A stretch of 57,126 nucleotides of DNA from NCBI GenBank assembly GCA_003228105.1, contig QGNN01000007.1, positions 1 to 57,126 on the forward strand. Reading direction: 5' to 3'. The notes under the pieces were generated by a model. It did not search any database. It saw only the letters and a list, made by a program, of their open reading frames with translations, and had not been told where the DNA came from. This DNA is from Chloroflexota bacterium (lineage in GTDB: Bacteria; Chloroflexota; Dehalococcoidia; Lucifugimonadales; UBA826). Position 1 is the stretch's first letter; each line of letters opens with the position of its first letter. Below are positions 18,030-27,513 of this stretch, one piece after another. A program made the position numbers and the translations under genes.

Positions 18030-19043
18030 CTAAGAATCTCTTGGAAACCACCTACAGGCATATTCTTGTTCGCAATGAGCGCAAAATGCAACCCAGTGGT
18101 TAGGCTCTACTTCTCTGAGAACTGGCTCTCCAGTTAAGCATTCAGGGCTTGGTGACGGGCAATTAGATTGAAATCCGCAACCCGACGGCCTATTACCAAG
18201 ATTAGGGGGCATCCCTTCAATAGCTTCCAACCGTTCACGAGTATTATCGTCCGCATCCAACCGCGGAACCGAGTTAAGTAACCCTATCGTGTAAGGATGC
18301 ATTGGGTTCTTATAAATCTCCACTGCACTAGAAGTTTCAACGATTTTACCGACGTACATAACAATCACACGGTCGGCATATCTAGCAACTACTCCCAGGT
18401 TATGGGTAATTATTATTAAAGCTGTGCCTAAATCCTTAGACAGATCCTGCATCAGTTCTAATATTTGTGCCTGAATAGTGACATCAAGTGCAGTAGTCGG
18501 CTCATCTGCAATAATTAGCTGCGGATTACAGCTTAACGCCATGGCAATCATAACTCTCTGGCGCATTCCACCACTGAACTGGTGAGGATAATCGTCTAAA
18601 CGAGTTACCGAGTCAGGAATACCTACCAGGGTAAGCAATTCTGCTGCCCTTTCCTTCGCATTGGTTTTGTTCATTTTTTGATGCAATTCCAGAGTCTCAG
18701 TTATCTGGCGACCTACAGTAAGAACTGGGTTTAGAGATGTCATTGGCTCCTGGAAAACCATAGAAATGTCGTTGCCGCGAATAGCCCTCATCTCCTTCTC
18801 GTCCATCTGGACTAGATCTTCACCACGAAACAATACTTCACCCTCTACAATTCGACCAGGTGGGCTTGCTACCAATCGCATAATGGACATGGCGCCCACA
18901 CTTTTGCCACATCCACTTTCCCCAACAATTCCTACTACCTCACCCTCTGCAACTTCATACGAAATTCCATCAACTGCTTTCACTACCCCATCTGCGGTGA
19001 AAAAATGAGTCTTTAGATTTTTGACTTCGAGCAACGGAGCCAT
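18030..19043 (-). CDS. Oligopeptide/dipeptide ABC transporter ATP-binding protein (OppD/DppD type)
   Basis: 337 residues. Walker [11 protein letters not shown]-loop in [13 protein letters not shown], signature [15 protein letters not shown] and Walker B LIIADEP are all present, followed by the C-terminal oligo_HPY region with a cysteine motif ([14 protein letters not shown]). It pairs with the OppF-type gene to form the heterodimeric ATPase of a peptide or nickel-type importer. A GGGGGAA stretch precedes the ATG. The first two promoter-proximal transporter genes, if any, are not upstream here: the next gene is a cytidylate-kinase-like protein 127 nt away. Confidence 0.93.
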   Translation of the reverse strand: MAPLLEVKNLKTHFFTADGVVKAVDGISYEVAEGEVVGIVGESGCGKSVGAMSIMRLVASPPGRIVEGEVLFRGEDLVQMDEKEMRAIRGNDISMVFQEPMTSLNPVLTVGRQITETLELHQKMNKTNAKERAAELLTLVGIPDSVTRLDDYPHQFSGGMRQRVMIAMALSCNPQLIIADEPTTALDVTIQAQILELMQDLSKDLGTALIIITHNLGVVARYADRVIVMYVGKIVETSSAVEIYKNPMHPYTIGLLNSVPRLDADDNTRERLEAIEGMPPNLGNRPSGCGFQSNCPSPSPECLTGEPVLREVEPNHWVAFCAHCEQEYACRWFPRDS

Positions 19044-19170
19044 ACGACATTCCCCCTATGTTGCTTCTTCAGGTTTTTTAAATCCGAATAACCAAACTTG
19101 ATTTTGTGTATCACATTCTAATAAACCGATCCAATAGTAACAACTTATAAATGCATTGATTTCATGGAAA

Positions 19171-19890
19171 TTATTTAAACATACGACCATCAGCAAACGA
19201 ATTCAGATTTTGAACAACCATATCAGCAGCATAATCCGTGCTGATTTCACTAGAGTTAATGGTGAAATGGAATAGATTGGGATTATCTGGTTCATCCAGT
19301 TCAAAATACTTTTTAAAAAAATGTTTTCTGGCCTGATCTCTTTGTTCAAGAGTGGCAATAGCCTTTCTCTTATTGATAGTTTCTCGACTCATCAAGATCT
19401 TCACTCTATCCTCAAATGAAGCTACCACTCCCACTCGCAAAACATTAGGCATGTCCTTCAAAATCACGTGCCCACCTCTCCCAATGAATACAACATCACC
19501 ATCCGCTGCCATTTCTTTCATGGTAGATTCTATAGCTTCGATATATACGTCGTCCTCCACTTCATGACCTCTCGTTATTATCGGCTGTGGGATATCCTCA
19601 TACTCTTCTGTTAATAAGGCCGTAATACCTGGCCCGAAATATGGGTCACCAGCCGACCCGGTAACAGCTGAACGCTCAAAAAGTCTCTGTATCACGTGTA
19701 TCCATTTCTCCGATCGGGTTGGAAGCTTCTCCTCTTTTTGGTGTAAAGCCTGAACGGTAGCACCCACATTTTTAGCTATATTGGACAGAAAGATCCTATC
19801 TACATAGTCAGCCTCTATTTTTTGTGCAACTAAAGGACCTATGTCCCTCGCACCTCCTCCAGACATACCTCCAAGTGTTATCGTATACAT
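19171..19890 (-). CDS. Cytidylate kinase-like family protein
   Basis: 239 residues of the family distantly related to cytidylate kinase. The P-loop is replaced by a glycine-rich GGMSGGGARDIG segment at the N terminus, followed by IEADYVDRIFL, the ITRGHEVE and VVFIGRGGHVIL motifs and a basic lid (RETINKRKAI). Members are often stand-alone proteins of unknown substrate in Chloroflexota and related phyla. Preceded by a Shine-Dalgarno (GGAGGTGACAA). It is probably a nucleotide or small-molecule kinase; I would not call it cmk. Confidence 0.8.
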   Translation of the reverse strand: MYTITLGGMSGGGARDIGPLVAQKIEADYVDRIFLSNIAKNVGATVQALHQKEEKLPTRSEKWIHVIQRLFERSAVTGSAGDPYFGPGITALLTEEYEDIPQPIITRGHEVEDDVYIEAIESTMKEMAADGDVVFIGRGGHVILKDMPNVLRVGVVASFEDRVKILMSRETINKRKAIATLEQRDQARKHFFKKYFELDEPDNPNLFHFTINSSEISTDYAADMVVQNLNSFADGRMFK

Positions 19891-20003
19891 TTGTCACCTC
19901 CATTGGATTATGTTTCTTCCGAATCTAAATATCATGGAGTCAAAAGCAGTGTAAAACCTCTAAATCGAATGCTGACAAACATTAGTACGCATGTCAACTT
20001 TTA

Positions 20004-20516
20004 TCAAAATTCTACTAAGGAGAACAACCCTTCATCCTCCAAAATTTCTGGAATACAAAGATCTTTCAAAATTATGACTGTGTTGATACCTACTATAATC
20101 CCGTCCATTTCTTCGATTAATGCCCTTGAAGCCTGGATAGTTCCACCAGTGGCAACCAAGTCATCAACTAATACCACCCTTTGAGAGGGTTGTATTACAT
20201 CTGAATGGATTTGAAGTACGCCGGAGCCATATTCCAGATCATATTTAACCTCCCGAACCGAATATGGTAATTTACCTTCTTTCCTTATCGGCACAAATGG
20301 TAGCTTCATCTCGTAGGCAAGAGCGGAGCCAAAAATAAACCCTCTTGACTCTATGCCAACGATCACATCAGGAGAAATTGTTTTTGACTTTTTTGCGAAA
20401 GCATCAACACAATATCGAAATGACTCTTGATGATAAAGTAAAGGTGTAATATCTCTAAACAATATTCCTGGTTTAGGAAAATCTGGAATATCTCTTATAT
20501 ATTGCTTTAAGTTCAT
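20004..20516 (-). CDS. apt: Adenine phosphoribosyltransferase
   Basis: 170 residues. It salvages adenine to AMP using PRPP. The PRPP-binding motif VVLVDDLVATGGT, the N-terminal IRDIPDFPKPGILFRDITPLL and GIESRGFIFG are all characteristic of Apt. Length is the family norm. It is read leftward, apparently as a single gene; the cytidylate-kinase-like gene begins over 100 nt beyond its stop. Confidence 0.97.
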   Translation of the reverse strand: MNLKQYIRDIPDFPKPGILFRDITPLLYHQESFRYCVDAFAKKSKTISPDVIVGIESRGFIFGSALAYEMKLPFVPIRKEGKLPYSVREVKYDLEYGSGVLQIHSDVIQPSQRVVLVDDLVATGGTIQASRALIEEMDGIIVGINTVIILKDLCIPEILEDEGLFSLVEF

Positions 20517-21283
20517 TACCTAACCATTAGGACCGTGATTTACAGGGCACCACGATGATAAATCCAAACTCAATGGAATTGGAGGAGATCTTATATGGTA
20601 AGTGAGAAAAGGGAAACCACAATCAAAAAAGGTTCGGAGCCAAAATATATCTCTCTTTGTAAAAACAAAATATAGCCTTCCCTTGAATCACATAGCGGTA
20701 AGGTAATTTGTTTGATGAAAGGTCTCATTGGCCTGAGTCCCGCCACATTAATGCAAATAACTTCCTCTAATAACGTTCATTCATGGGACAGTAGTTAAAA
20801 TTCATGGTCTTCTCTCCGGGAATAATTTGTCGAACGGGAGACTGTAAGGGTATTGAAACCCATTTCCCAGCGACCAAAGAACGTGATCCCGGTAGAAGAC
20901 AGAAGACCCGTCTATGGATACCGTAAATCTATGAACTCACAGAATGATATTTCAGAGTTCGTCACCTGTTCAGAAAGCGGAATATGGACAAGAATCGAGT
21001 CAATGGGGGCTTGTATATTAGGCATGTGGACAAGCATGACTTCCACCACACCAATGGAGGTAATACTCCTTCCTAGGTATCATAGCCCTTCCCATTGGGA
21101 ACAGACTAGATATGCACCAGGAAATATGGGCACTTCTAAAGAGTTGTAGGATAGAGAAATGTCATATAGATCTCGAAGGATAGAATTGACAAAGACTACT
21201 AAAGTAAGCCTAATGACATCTTTGGACATCGATCATTGAATTCGATTTCTTAAGATATATGTTAATCCGATGGAGGTAACAGA
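20517..21283. other. Gene-poor stretch with fragments of a possibly decayed gene
   Basis: No intact gene is convincing here. A short frame, 20595-20675 (+, 26 codons, strong GGAGGAG upstream), ends abruptly in TAG. A second, 20715-20798, is 27 codons. A third, 20853-21149 (+, 98 codons from TTG), has no ribosome-binding site. A neighbouring frame around 21025-21078 reads VDKHDFHHTNGGNTPS before a stop. Together this looks like a rightward gene broken by frameshifts and stops, but I could not recognise its family. The ABM gene that follows has its own strong ribosome-binding site. Confidence 0.4.
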
Positions 21284-21568
21284 ATGATTGGAGTTCTAAC
21301 ACATCACTGGGCCGAGCAAGGCAAAGTCGAAAATGCTATACATATTTTAAACGGAAACGGTGAAGCTCAAAGTAAGGCGCCAGGGTTCATAAATAGAACC
21401 ACCCTGCTATCCAAAACAGACCCAACGCAAATCAGTTCATTGGTAGTTTGGGAAAGCGATCATATTTACGATGAATGGAAGGAAAGCGCCGAAAGGGCAA
21501 AAGCGATGAAAAATGCAGAGGACCTGTGGAGCCGGACACCCGAATCAGAAAGGTTCGACATACCTTAG
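21284..21568 (+). CDS. Antibiotic biosynthesis monooxygenase (ABM) domain protein
   Basis: 94 residues forming a single ferredoxin-like ABM domain. The pattern THHWAEQGKVENAIHIL, then APGFINRTTLL and SLVVWESDHIYDEWKES, is that of small ABM proteins, which act as cofactor-less monooxygenases or haem-degrading enzymes. GGAGG lies 7 nt before the ATG. It stands alone between a decayed stretch and the convergent fabF. The substrate is not inferable. Confidence 0.82.
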   Translation: MIGVLTHHWAEQGKVENAIHILNGNGEAQSKAPGFINRTTLLSKTDPTQISSLVVWESDHIYDEWKESAERAKAMKNAEDLWSRTPESERFDIP

Positions 21569-21587
21569 ACAAGGTGCCTCTTTAAAG

Positions 21588-22835
21588 TTAGCCCTCAAAT
21601 GAGCTAAAAACAACGCATGCATTCTGGCCACCAAACCCAAAATTATTAGACAGAACTGTATTCACTTTAGCTTTTCTCGCCACATTGGGAACATAGTCCA
21701 AATCACAATGAGGGTCCGGATTATTGTAGTTGATAGTGGGTGGAATAAGATTTGACTGTATAGTTTTTACGGTGGCGACTGCTTCAATAGCACCTGCTCC
21801 ACCTAGGGCATGCCCAATCATGGATTTATTCGAACTTATGGGAATTTTATAAGCTAGATCACCAAAAGCAAGTTTGATTGCTTTGGTCTCCGAAGCGTCA
21901 TTTAATGGCGTTGAGGTTCCATGAGCATTGATATAATCAATATCTTCTAGTAGCTTGTCGCCATTTTCAATAGCCCATTTGATAGCCCTTGCAGCGCCTT
22001 CTCCATTTGCATCAGGCTGCACAGCATGATACGCATCTGATGAAACGGCATAACCTATAATTTCTCCCTTGATATCTGCGCCTCTTTCTTGGGCGTGGTC
22101 TAAGGTTTCCATTATGAGGATTCCAGCTCCTTCGGCCGGAACGAAGCCATCTCGGTTTGAATCAAACGGTTTACTCGCATCTTGGGGATTCCCATCAAAT
22201 CTACTTAGAGCCTTTATAACGTGAAATCCTGCAAGCCCAATTCTGCTTATACCTGCCTCACAACCGCCGGCCACTATGACATCCGCCGCACCTCTTCTGA
22301 TGGCCTCATAGGCCTCCCCAATCGCTTGATTGCCTGCAGCACATGCAGTTATAACAGTCGAGGAATACCCTTTCAAATTGAATACTCGGCTAACTTGGGC
22401 TGCAGCCATATTAGGAAGTATCATCGGTATGAAAAAGGGACTTACTTTCATCCCTCCTTTTTCAAAAAGAATCTTTGCATTGTCTTCTGTAGTAGGGAAG
22501 CCGCCATTACCATTACCCATCACAACGCCCATTCGGTCGTTATTTAATGACAAATCTAAACCAGAATCTTCAATTGCGGTAGCAGCAGCAGCTACGGCAA
22601 ACTGGGAAAACCTGGCCATTCTTCGAGCCTCTTTTGGATTTGTATATTGGCCCGCATCAAATCCTGTAACTTCCCCCGCTATGTCACTCGGAAATCCTTC
22701 AGTATCACATAAGGTAATTTTATTTATTCCAGAGTGTCCGTTAGACAAGCCATCCCAAAATTCCTCTACCGTTTGGCCTAAAGGGGACATCACTCCTAAC
22801 CCGGTTATTACTACCCTTGTACCGTCTTTTGCCAT
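21588..22835 (-). CDS. fabF: Beta-ketoacyl-ACP synthase II
   Basis: About 415 residues, the normal length. It condenses malonyl-ACP with acyl-ACP in chain elongation. The Cys-His-His triad is visible: TACAAGNQAIGEA (Cys), NAHGTSTPLND (His) and GHALGGAGA (His). The frame runs 41 codons further to 22958 and would overlap folC, but that extension is not FabF-like. ATG 22835 gives the family start (DGTRVVITGLGVMSPLG) and is taken. It is last in an operon with folC and an OLD-like ATPase, away from fabD/acpP. Confidence 0.96.
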   Translation of the reverse strand: MAKDGTRVVITGLGVMSPLGQTVEEFWDGLSNGHSGINKITLCDTEGFPSDIAGEVTGFDAGQYTNPKEARRMARFSQFAVAAAATAIEDSGLDLSLNNDRMGVVMGNGNGGFPTTEDNAKILFEKGGMKVSPFFIPMILPNMAAAQVSRVFNLKGYSSTVITACAAGNQAIGEAYEAIRRGAADVIVAGGCEAGISRIGLAGFHVIKALSRFDGNPQDASKPFDSNRDGFVPAEGAGILIMETLDHAQERGADIKGEIIGYAVSSDAYHAVQPDANGEGAARAIKWAIENGDKLLEDIDYINAHGTSTPLNDASETKAIKLAFGDLAYKIPISSNKSMIGHALGGAGAIEAVATVKTIQSNLIPPTINYNNPDPHCDLDYVPNVARKAKVNTVLSNNFGFGGQNACVVFSSFEG

Positions 22836-22893
22836 TGTTTTTGCCAACCCTTTAGTGTCATTTAATCGTTTTGATTCATACCCATCTATTATT

Positions 22894-24255
22894 TTAGGGC
22901 AAATTTGGATAAATCTCCGGCGGAATTTCTTTAATAACTTCAGAAACCTCTGCAGCAACAGACAAAGACCCAGTACCCAATATTAAATCATTCTGGCCTG
23001 CCAAACTAAAGGCGTGGTCTAAACCTTCAGAAACACTACCATATGCCTTGGTCGTGACAATATCGCAATTGGCGGAAGCTATTCTAACAATTTCCGCCCC
23101 GATAGCCTTGGGGTGCCTCGAAGATACTGGAATTAGCACGGGATTTAGTGACTTCAAAGGTTCCAACATATTGACAATATCATGGCCTCCAATCGCACCG
23201 AAAACTATTATAACTTTGCAGTTAACCATATAATCATTAACAGTTTCCACCAACCGTTCCATTGAGTATGGATTGTGGGCCCCATCGACTATTAAAGTCG
23301 GGCCTAATGTTTCTAACACTTCGAACCTGGCTGGCCAACAAACCTTGGACAGCCCAACTTCAACTGCATCATCATCAATTAGATATCCTAATTGCTTTAA
23401 AGTCTCAATAGCACATATGGCAGTAAGGGCATTTTCCGTCTGGTGAATTCCAAGTAATGGTAGTTTGAATTCGTAATTTCGTAGTGGGGTTCTTACGTGG
23501 AGATACTGGCCAGACAAATCTTTATTTTTTATATCGACAGAATAATCATCACTAACTTTTTTTACCGGTGCATTACAATCAGCTGCAATTTCTGTCATAA
23601 CATTCATCGACTCCCAGTGTTGAGGAGATGTGACTACTGGAATTTCATCTTTTATGATTCCTGCTTTCTCAGAAGCGATTTTAGCTAAGGTATCTCCTAA
23701 TATATTGACATGGTCAAGGCTGATAGAAGTGATTACGGAAACGATGGGTAATAATATGTTCGTCGCGTCCAACCTACCACCTAATCCCGTTTCCACCACT
23801 TGGAAATCGACATTCGATTCACGAAAAAAATGGAATGCTGCTGACACCATAAATTCAAACCAAGTAACTTCACCATATTGACTATTTTGCCCAGTCTCCA
23901 AAACCACCGGCCAGATCTGTTTAACAAGATTGGTAAAATCATTTTTGGAGATCGGTTCAGGCCCTATCCTAATCCTTTCGGTTAACGAATATAGATGAGG
24001 TGAAGTTGCTAAGCCCACTTTGTATCCAGCTGAACCTAATATAGCGGTAATCATGGCTGCGGTGGTACCTTTTCCTTTGGTGCCAGCTATGTGAACAGAA
24101 GGAACGCCTAAGTGGGGGTTGCCCAACAGAGCACAGAGGAAACGCATCCTTTCCAAGTGAAAAAATGAGTGTTCAGGACTATGCTTGCCTCTTTCAAAAT
24201 CGGCTAAAGTAAGCGTTTGGTCAACGGCACGGTAGTAGGCACGATCTTTTCCCAA
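22894..24255 (-). CDS. folC: Folylpolyglutamate synthase / dihydrofolate synthase
   Basis: 453 residues from TTG 24255. It adds glutamate to dihydropteroate or folates in an ATP-dependent Mur-ligase-type reaction. It shows VHIAGTKGKGTTAAM (P-loop), ETGLGGRLDATN (omega-loop region), SLDHVNILGDT and the C-terminal VDGAHNPYS. No good ribosome-binding site precedes the TTG, but the preceding stop is only 5 nt away, so coupling to the upstream ATPase gene is likely. It is followed by fabF, 58 nt downstream. Confidence 0.95.
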   Translation of the reverse strand: MGKDRAYYRAVDQTLTLADFERGKHSPEHSFFHLERMRFLCALLGNPHLGVPSVHIAGTKGKGTTAAMITAILGSAGYKVGLATSPHLYSLTERIRIGPEPISKNDFTNLVKQIWPVVLETGQNSQYGEVTWFEFMVSAAFHFFRESNVDFQVVETGLGGRLDATNILLPIVSVITSISLDHVNILGDTLAKIASEKAGIIKDEIPVVTSPQHWESMNVMTEIAADCNAPVKKVSDDYSVDIKNKDLSGQYLHVRTPLRNYEFKLPLLGIHQTENALTAICAIETLKQLGYLIDDDAVEVGLSKVCWPARFEVLETLGPTLIVDGAHNPYSMERLVETVNDYMVNCKVIIVFGAIGGHDIVNMLEPLKSLNPVLIPVSSRHPKAIGAEIVRIASANCDIVTTKAYGSVSEGLDHAFSLAGQNDLILGTGSLSVAAEVSEVIKEIPPEIYPNLP

Positions 24256-24260
24256 AGGCG

Positions 24261-26276
24261 CTAGAACTGAGTCTGAAGGGGTAATGATCCTGTAGCGACT
24301 GAGGACTGTAAAGATTTAAAATCTACCACACCAGTCCCTTTTAAATCTGATTTGTTAGATGCAGCACGGGATGTACGCGAGCCACCACGTTTGGAGGAAT
24401 TCAAGGTATCAATAGAACCTGCTTCAGTGATCAAGGAATTTATTCTTTCAACCAACGTTTTAGCTTTCTGTATACTATCTTCAGATATGTGGACTTTGAA
24501 ATCCTCGAAGTTTTCCAGAAGATATGCTGCAGGCACATATCGATCAAAAACACCCCCGGCGGTTCCCGTTTTCGCGAAATATGCTTTCAGTCTTTCCACG
24601 ATTCTTGGATTACTCTCCGTGATGGACCTCATAGTCAATGTTTGTTCAAGTTGATTAGCATAAGAAAGATTGACCAATTCCAAATAAATCTTCGGCTCAA
24701 ATAAATCCTCGATGTCCGCGTCTCTTACTCTAGAAACTTGTACCCACTTTACCGGGTTCTCGCCTTCTAATTCGTTTTTCCTGTTAATAGCCTCTATCTT
24801 TTCCTTGTTGGTAAGAGTTAAGTCCATCATCACTGCGACACTAACATAGTTATCCCCGAGAAGCGTGAGAAAGGTGGAAAGGTTATCCGTCCTACCTACA
24901 GGTATTATTACCCACCTTGGATCAATCCTTATACCTGACTCAGCTGCCACCATATCACCTAAAACTTGCAGGTATATCAAATCCGAAGGAGAGTTAACCA
25001 TCAAACAGTGGGGAGATAGAAATAGAGTTTGGGCCATCTGGTACCCCAAAGCCATCTGCAAGGGGAATACAGTCTCCTTGTCATTATTAACAGGATCGTC
25101 ACTTACCACAGTGCCTACACCATCCATGTCTTGAACTAATCTAATTCGATGCAATTTCTCCAAATCAATCATAAAAGGTGAATGGGTAGTGTAAAGAACC
25201 TGACATCTTGGTGAAAGCCTTTCATCCATGAATCTCAAGAAATCTTTTTGGGCCATTGCATGAAGTGCTGTGCCCGGCTCATCGAGTAGAATTATCAAGT
25301 CGCCGTTTTCTGTTTCTTCCAGATGCGAAAAATACGATAAAAAAGAAAAAAACCAAACAAACCCCTTCGATCTCTCATCAAATGACACGGTGACACGGTG
25401 CCTCGCATTTTCTATTCTTACGTGTAAAATTTTTCCTTGATTCAAAGGAGCAGCATCCCTAGGGTCGGCCTGAGATACATCAAATTCAACTTTTAATTGG
25501 CGGTTTTGTTGCCAATATTCAAATATCTCATCAGTTATGGTTATTGAGGCAGATTCTAATTCAACTTTTATGTCCTCATACCCTAAATCTTTTTCCAAAT
25601 CCTTTAGAGAAACTCCCGATAAAGTTAACAGCGACAGGAATGTCCTATCGGCATCATCAAAAGGTCCTCCATTTTCAGCCCTCTGTCTGAGCTCATTGAT
25701 AGATATTTTTCCTCTCATGAGGCTGTAATTGTCAAAGTAAACGAATTTTGGAAGCCATTTTTCCAAAAATTGCTCTGAAATTCCCTCCGAAACATTACTA
25801 ACGTCTTTCACAGACTGCACAGCACTTTGAAAGGAAGTTGGAGCAGGTGTTGCAGGCTGAGTAAAAGTCGTCATGTTGAGAGGTTGGGCAATTGATTCTG
25901 CAAGGCTAATTTTCCAATTTCGTTCATTTTTGTAATTCTTGGTGACGATAACCTTGTTTGAAGCTAATATCCCATTACCAAAATTCGCCTCGATTTCAGA
26001 TATTTCCTCATCATTCAGCTCAAATTCTGCCTGTGCCACCTCGCATGGATTTTGATCATGAATTTTTTTATATTTGATATACCCTTTTCGGGGGTAATCT
26101 CTAATGTCAAAAGTATCTTCTTCACCGGAAATAGAGTTAATCTTTCTAATAGCTTGAAGAAATGCTGTTTTACCAGACTCGTTTTTACCTACCAGAGCCG
26201 TAACATCATCAACTCTAACCCATGAGGAATCGTCAATACTTCTATAGTTGATTACCCTAGCCTGAGTTAGTTTCAT
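24261..26276 (-). CDS. OLD-family-like AAA ATPase with degenerate TOPRIM domain
   Basis: 671 residues. The N-terminal ABC-type ATPase head has Walker A GKNESGKT (30-37), a signature-like SKGFVWFFSFL (303-313), Walker B LIILLDEP (327-334) and the H-loop THSPF (364-368). The C-terminal half follows the OLD-nuclease layout, but the TOPRIM residues look lost. LMVNSPSD (425-432) has Asn428 where the catalytic Glu is expected, and MMDLT (483-487) has a single Asp instead of DxD. The extreme C terminus is Ser/Arg-rich and probably disordered. It is first in the operon with folC and fabF, with GGAG before its ATG. The role is unknown: DNA repair or defence by family, possibly non-nucleolytic. Confidence 0.78.
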   Translation of the reverse strand: MKLTQARVINYRSIDDSSWVRVDDVTALVGKNESGKTAFLQAIRKINSISGEEDTFDIRDYPRKGYIKYKKIHDQNPCEVAQAEFELNDEEISEIEANFGNGILASNKVIVTKNYKNERNWKISLAESIAQPLNMTTFTQPATPAPTSFQSAVQSVKDVSNVSEGISEQFLEKWLPKFVYFDNYSLMRGKISINELRQRAENGGPFDDADRTFLSLLTLSGVSLKDLEKDLGYEDIKVELESASITITDEIFEYWQQNRQLKVEFDVSQADPRDAAPLNQGKILHVRIENARHRVTVSFDERSKGFVWFFSFLSYFSHLEETENGDLIILLDEPGTALHAMAQKDFLRFMDERLSPRCQVLYTTHSPFMIDLEKLHRIRLVQDMDGVGTVVSDDPVNNDKETVFPLQMALGYQMAQTLFLSPHCLMVNSPSDLIYLQVLGDMVAAESGIRIDPRWVIIPVGRTDNLSTFLTLLGDNYVSVAVMMDLTLTNKEKIEAINRKNELEGENPVKWVQVSRVRDADIEDLFEPKIYLELVNLSYANQLEQTLTMRSITESNPRIVERLKAYFAKTGTAGGVFDRYVPAAYLLENFEDFKVHISEDSIQKAKTLVERINSLITEAGSIDTLNSSKRGGSRTSRAASNKSDLKGTGVVDFKSLQSSVATGSLPLQTQF

Positions 26277-26459
26277 ATCTTCTCCACCTCTACGATTTAC
26301 ACCTTATCGTACCTTTAATATTTCTTACCCTAAAGAACACGTTCCCATTATATGAATGGCCAGTTCAAACTAACCATAGGGGGGCGTCAAAGGCAAGGCA
26401 TTTATGTACAGTGTTTGATAGGCTTGGTATTCCCATCTCGAACAGGTTTCGAGTGCAAA

Positions 26460-27314
26460 TTATACTTGGCTATACCCACTACCCACACGATCTCGATCAA
26501 CCCCTGTACCTTTGGCTTCATTTATCCAACCGAATTCTTTAAGAATCTGCTGACTATATGTCACTCTACCTGTTACTTTATCTATGGGTTCAGTAGCCAA
26601 TAATAGTGCTGCTTTGGCCATTAATTCCGGATGCTCACCTCGTGGATCATCCATGCCTGTTACCAAATTATGAAAAACGGTTCCGGGTGTAGGAACTACT
26701 TGGGAGGGAGACACACAAGTTACCGAAATTCCATCACCATATACTTCCTGAGCTAAACCTTGGGTAAATCTCTCTAAAGCTGCCTTCTCGGCTCCGTAGC
26801 AAGTACCACCAGGGTTTGACGGAACATTTGAATAGGGGCCACGACCTGGACCGATCGCCGCTCCGGAGGAAATGTTTACAATACTCCCAGATCCAGTTGA
26901 AATCATATCTTCCAATGCTAACTGGCTTAGAATAAATGGAGCGTGGAAATTGACTGCCCAGGACCTCATCCAGCGGTTAATCGGATAGTCCCTCACAGGA
27001 ATAAAATATGTCAAAGCAGCATTATTAACCAGCACATCGACTTTTCCATATAATTCATGTGTCTCGGCAAAAAGGCGCTCGCAGTCTTCAGGCAGTGATA
27101 TATTGACAGTAACTGGCTCGGCCTCACCCCCAGCTTCCTTGATATCACTCACTGTTTTTTGCAATGAACCTTCCAGCGGATGATCCCCCTCTTTTAAAGT
27201 TCTTGCTGCACAAACTACTTTTCCTCCTTCTTTGGCAAAAACCCTAGCAATCTCTGCTCCAATGCCTCTGCTTGCACCAGTTACTACGACAGTTTTTCCA
27301 TCCAAGGTACCCAT
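26460..27314 (-). CDS. SDR-family oxidoreductase
   Basis: About 284 residues, classical short-chain dehydrogenase/reductase. Cofactor motif TGASRGIGAEIA near the N terminus, NNAAL for NNAG, and catalytic Tyr-Lys as YGAEK after INISSG. The frame extends to 27365, but ATG 27314 has AAGGAGAA at ideal spacing and gives the usual start. The long insert before the catalytic Tyr (GPGRGPYSNVPSNPGG) is larger than in most relatives. Arg39-type residues (CAART) suggest NADP preference (inference). It stands alone; 26277-26459 between it and the OLD-like gene holds nothing I recognise. Confidence 0.88.
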   Translation of the reverse strand: MGTLDGKTVVVTGASRGIGAEIARVFAKEGGKVVCAARTLKEGDHPLEGSLQKTVSDIKEAGGEAEPVTVNISLPEDCERLFAETHELYGKVDVLVNNAALTYFIPVRDYPINRWMRSWAVNFHAPFILSQLALEDMISTGSGSIVNISSGAAIGPGRGPYSNVPSNPGGTCYGAEKAALERFTQGLAQEVYGDGISVTCVSPSQVVPTPGTVFHNLVTGMDDPRGEHPELMAKAALLLATEPIDKVTGRVTYSQQILKEFGWINEAKGTGVDRDRVGSGYSQV

Positions 27315-27430
27315 AACATTTCTCCTTATATAGTTCCCATAACGAACTGATGATCCTACCACCAAATAGGAATTCGTTAAAGGATTTTATTTTACAAGGT
27401 CATCTTCACACAAGATACCCGTTCAATTTG

Positions 27431-27460
27431 TTGACCCATTTATGGATAAAAATTTATAAT
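27431..27460 (+). promoter_or_regulatory. Sigma-70-type promoter of manC
   Basis: TTGACC at 27431-27436 and a perfect TATAAT at 27455-27460 are 18 bp apart. Transcription should start near 27467, about 47 nt before the GTG start of manC. This is one of the cleanest housekeeping promoters in the window. Confidence 0.7.
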
Positions 27461-27513
27461 CTTGGATAAATAATCCTTAATTTGCCCCGAGTCCATGCGA
27501 GGTTCTACCAGTT

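Noticed and set aside
22330-22986. 218-codon open frame opposite fabF/folC
   Set aside because: Shadow of the two leftward genes; no recognisable domain or start signal.
26352-26603. 83-codon plus-strand frame between the OLD-like and SDR genes
   Set aside because: More than half lies antisense to the conserved SDR C terminus and no start signal is present.
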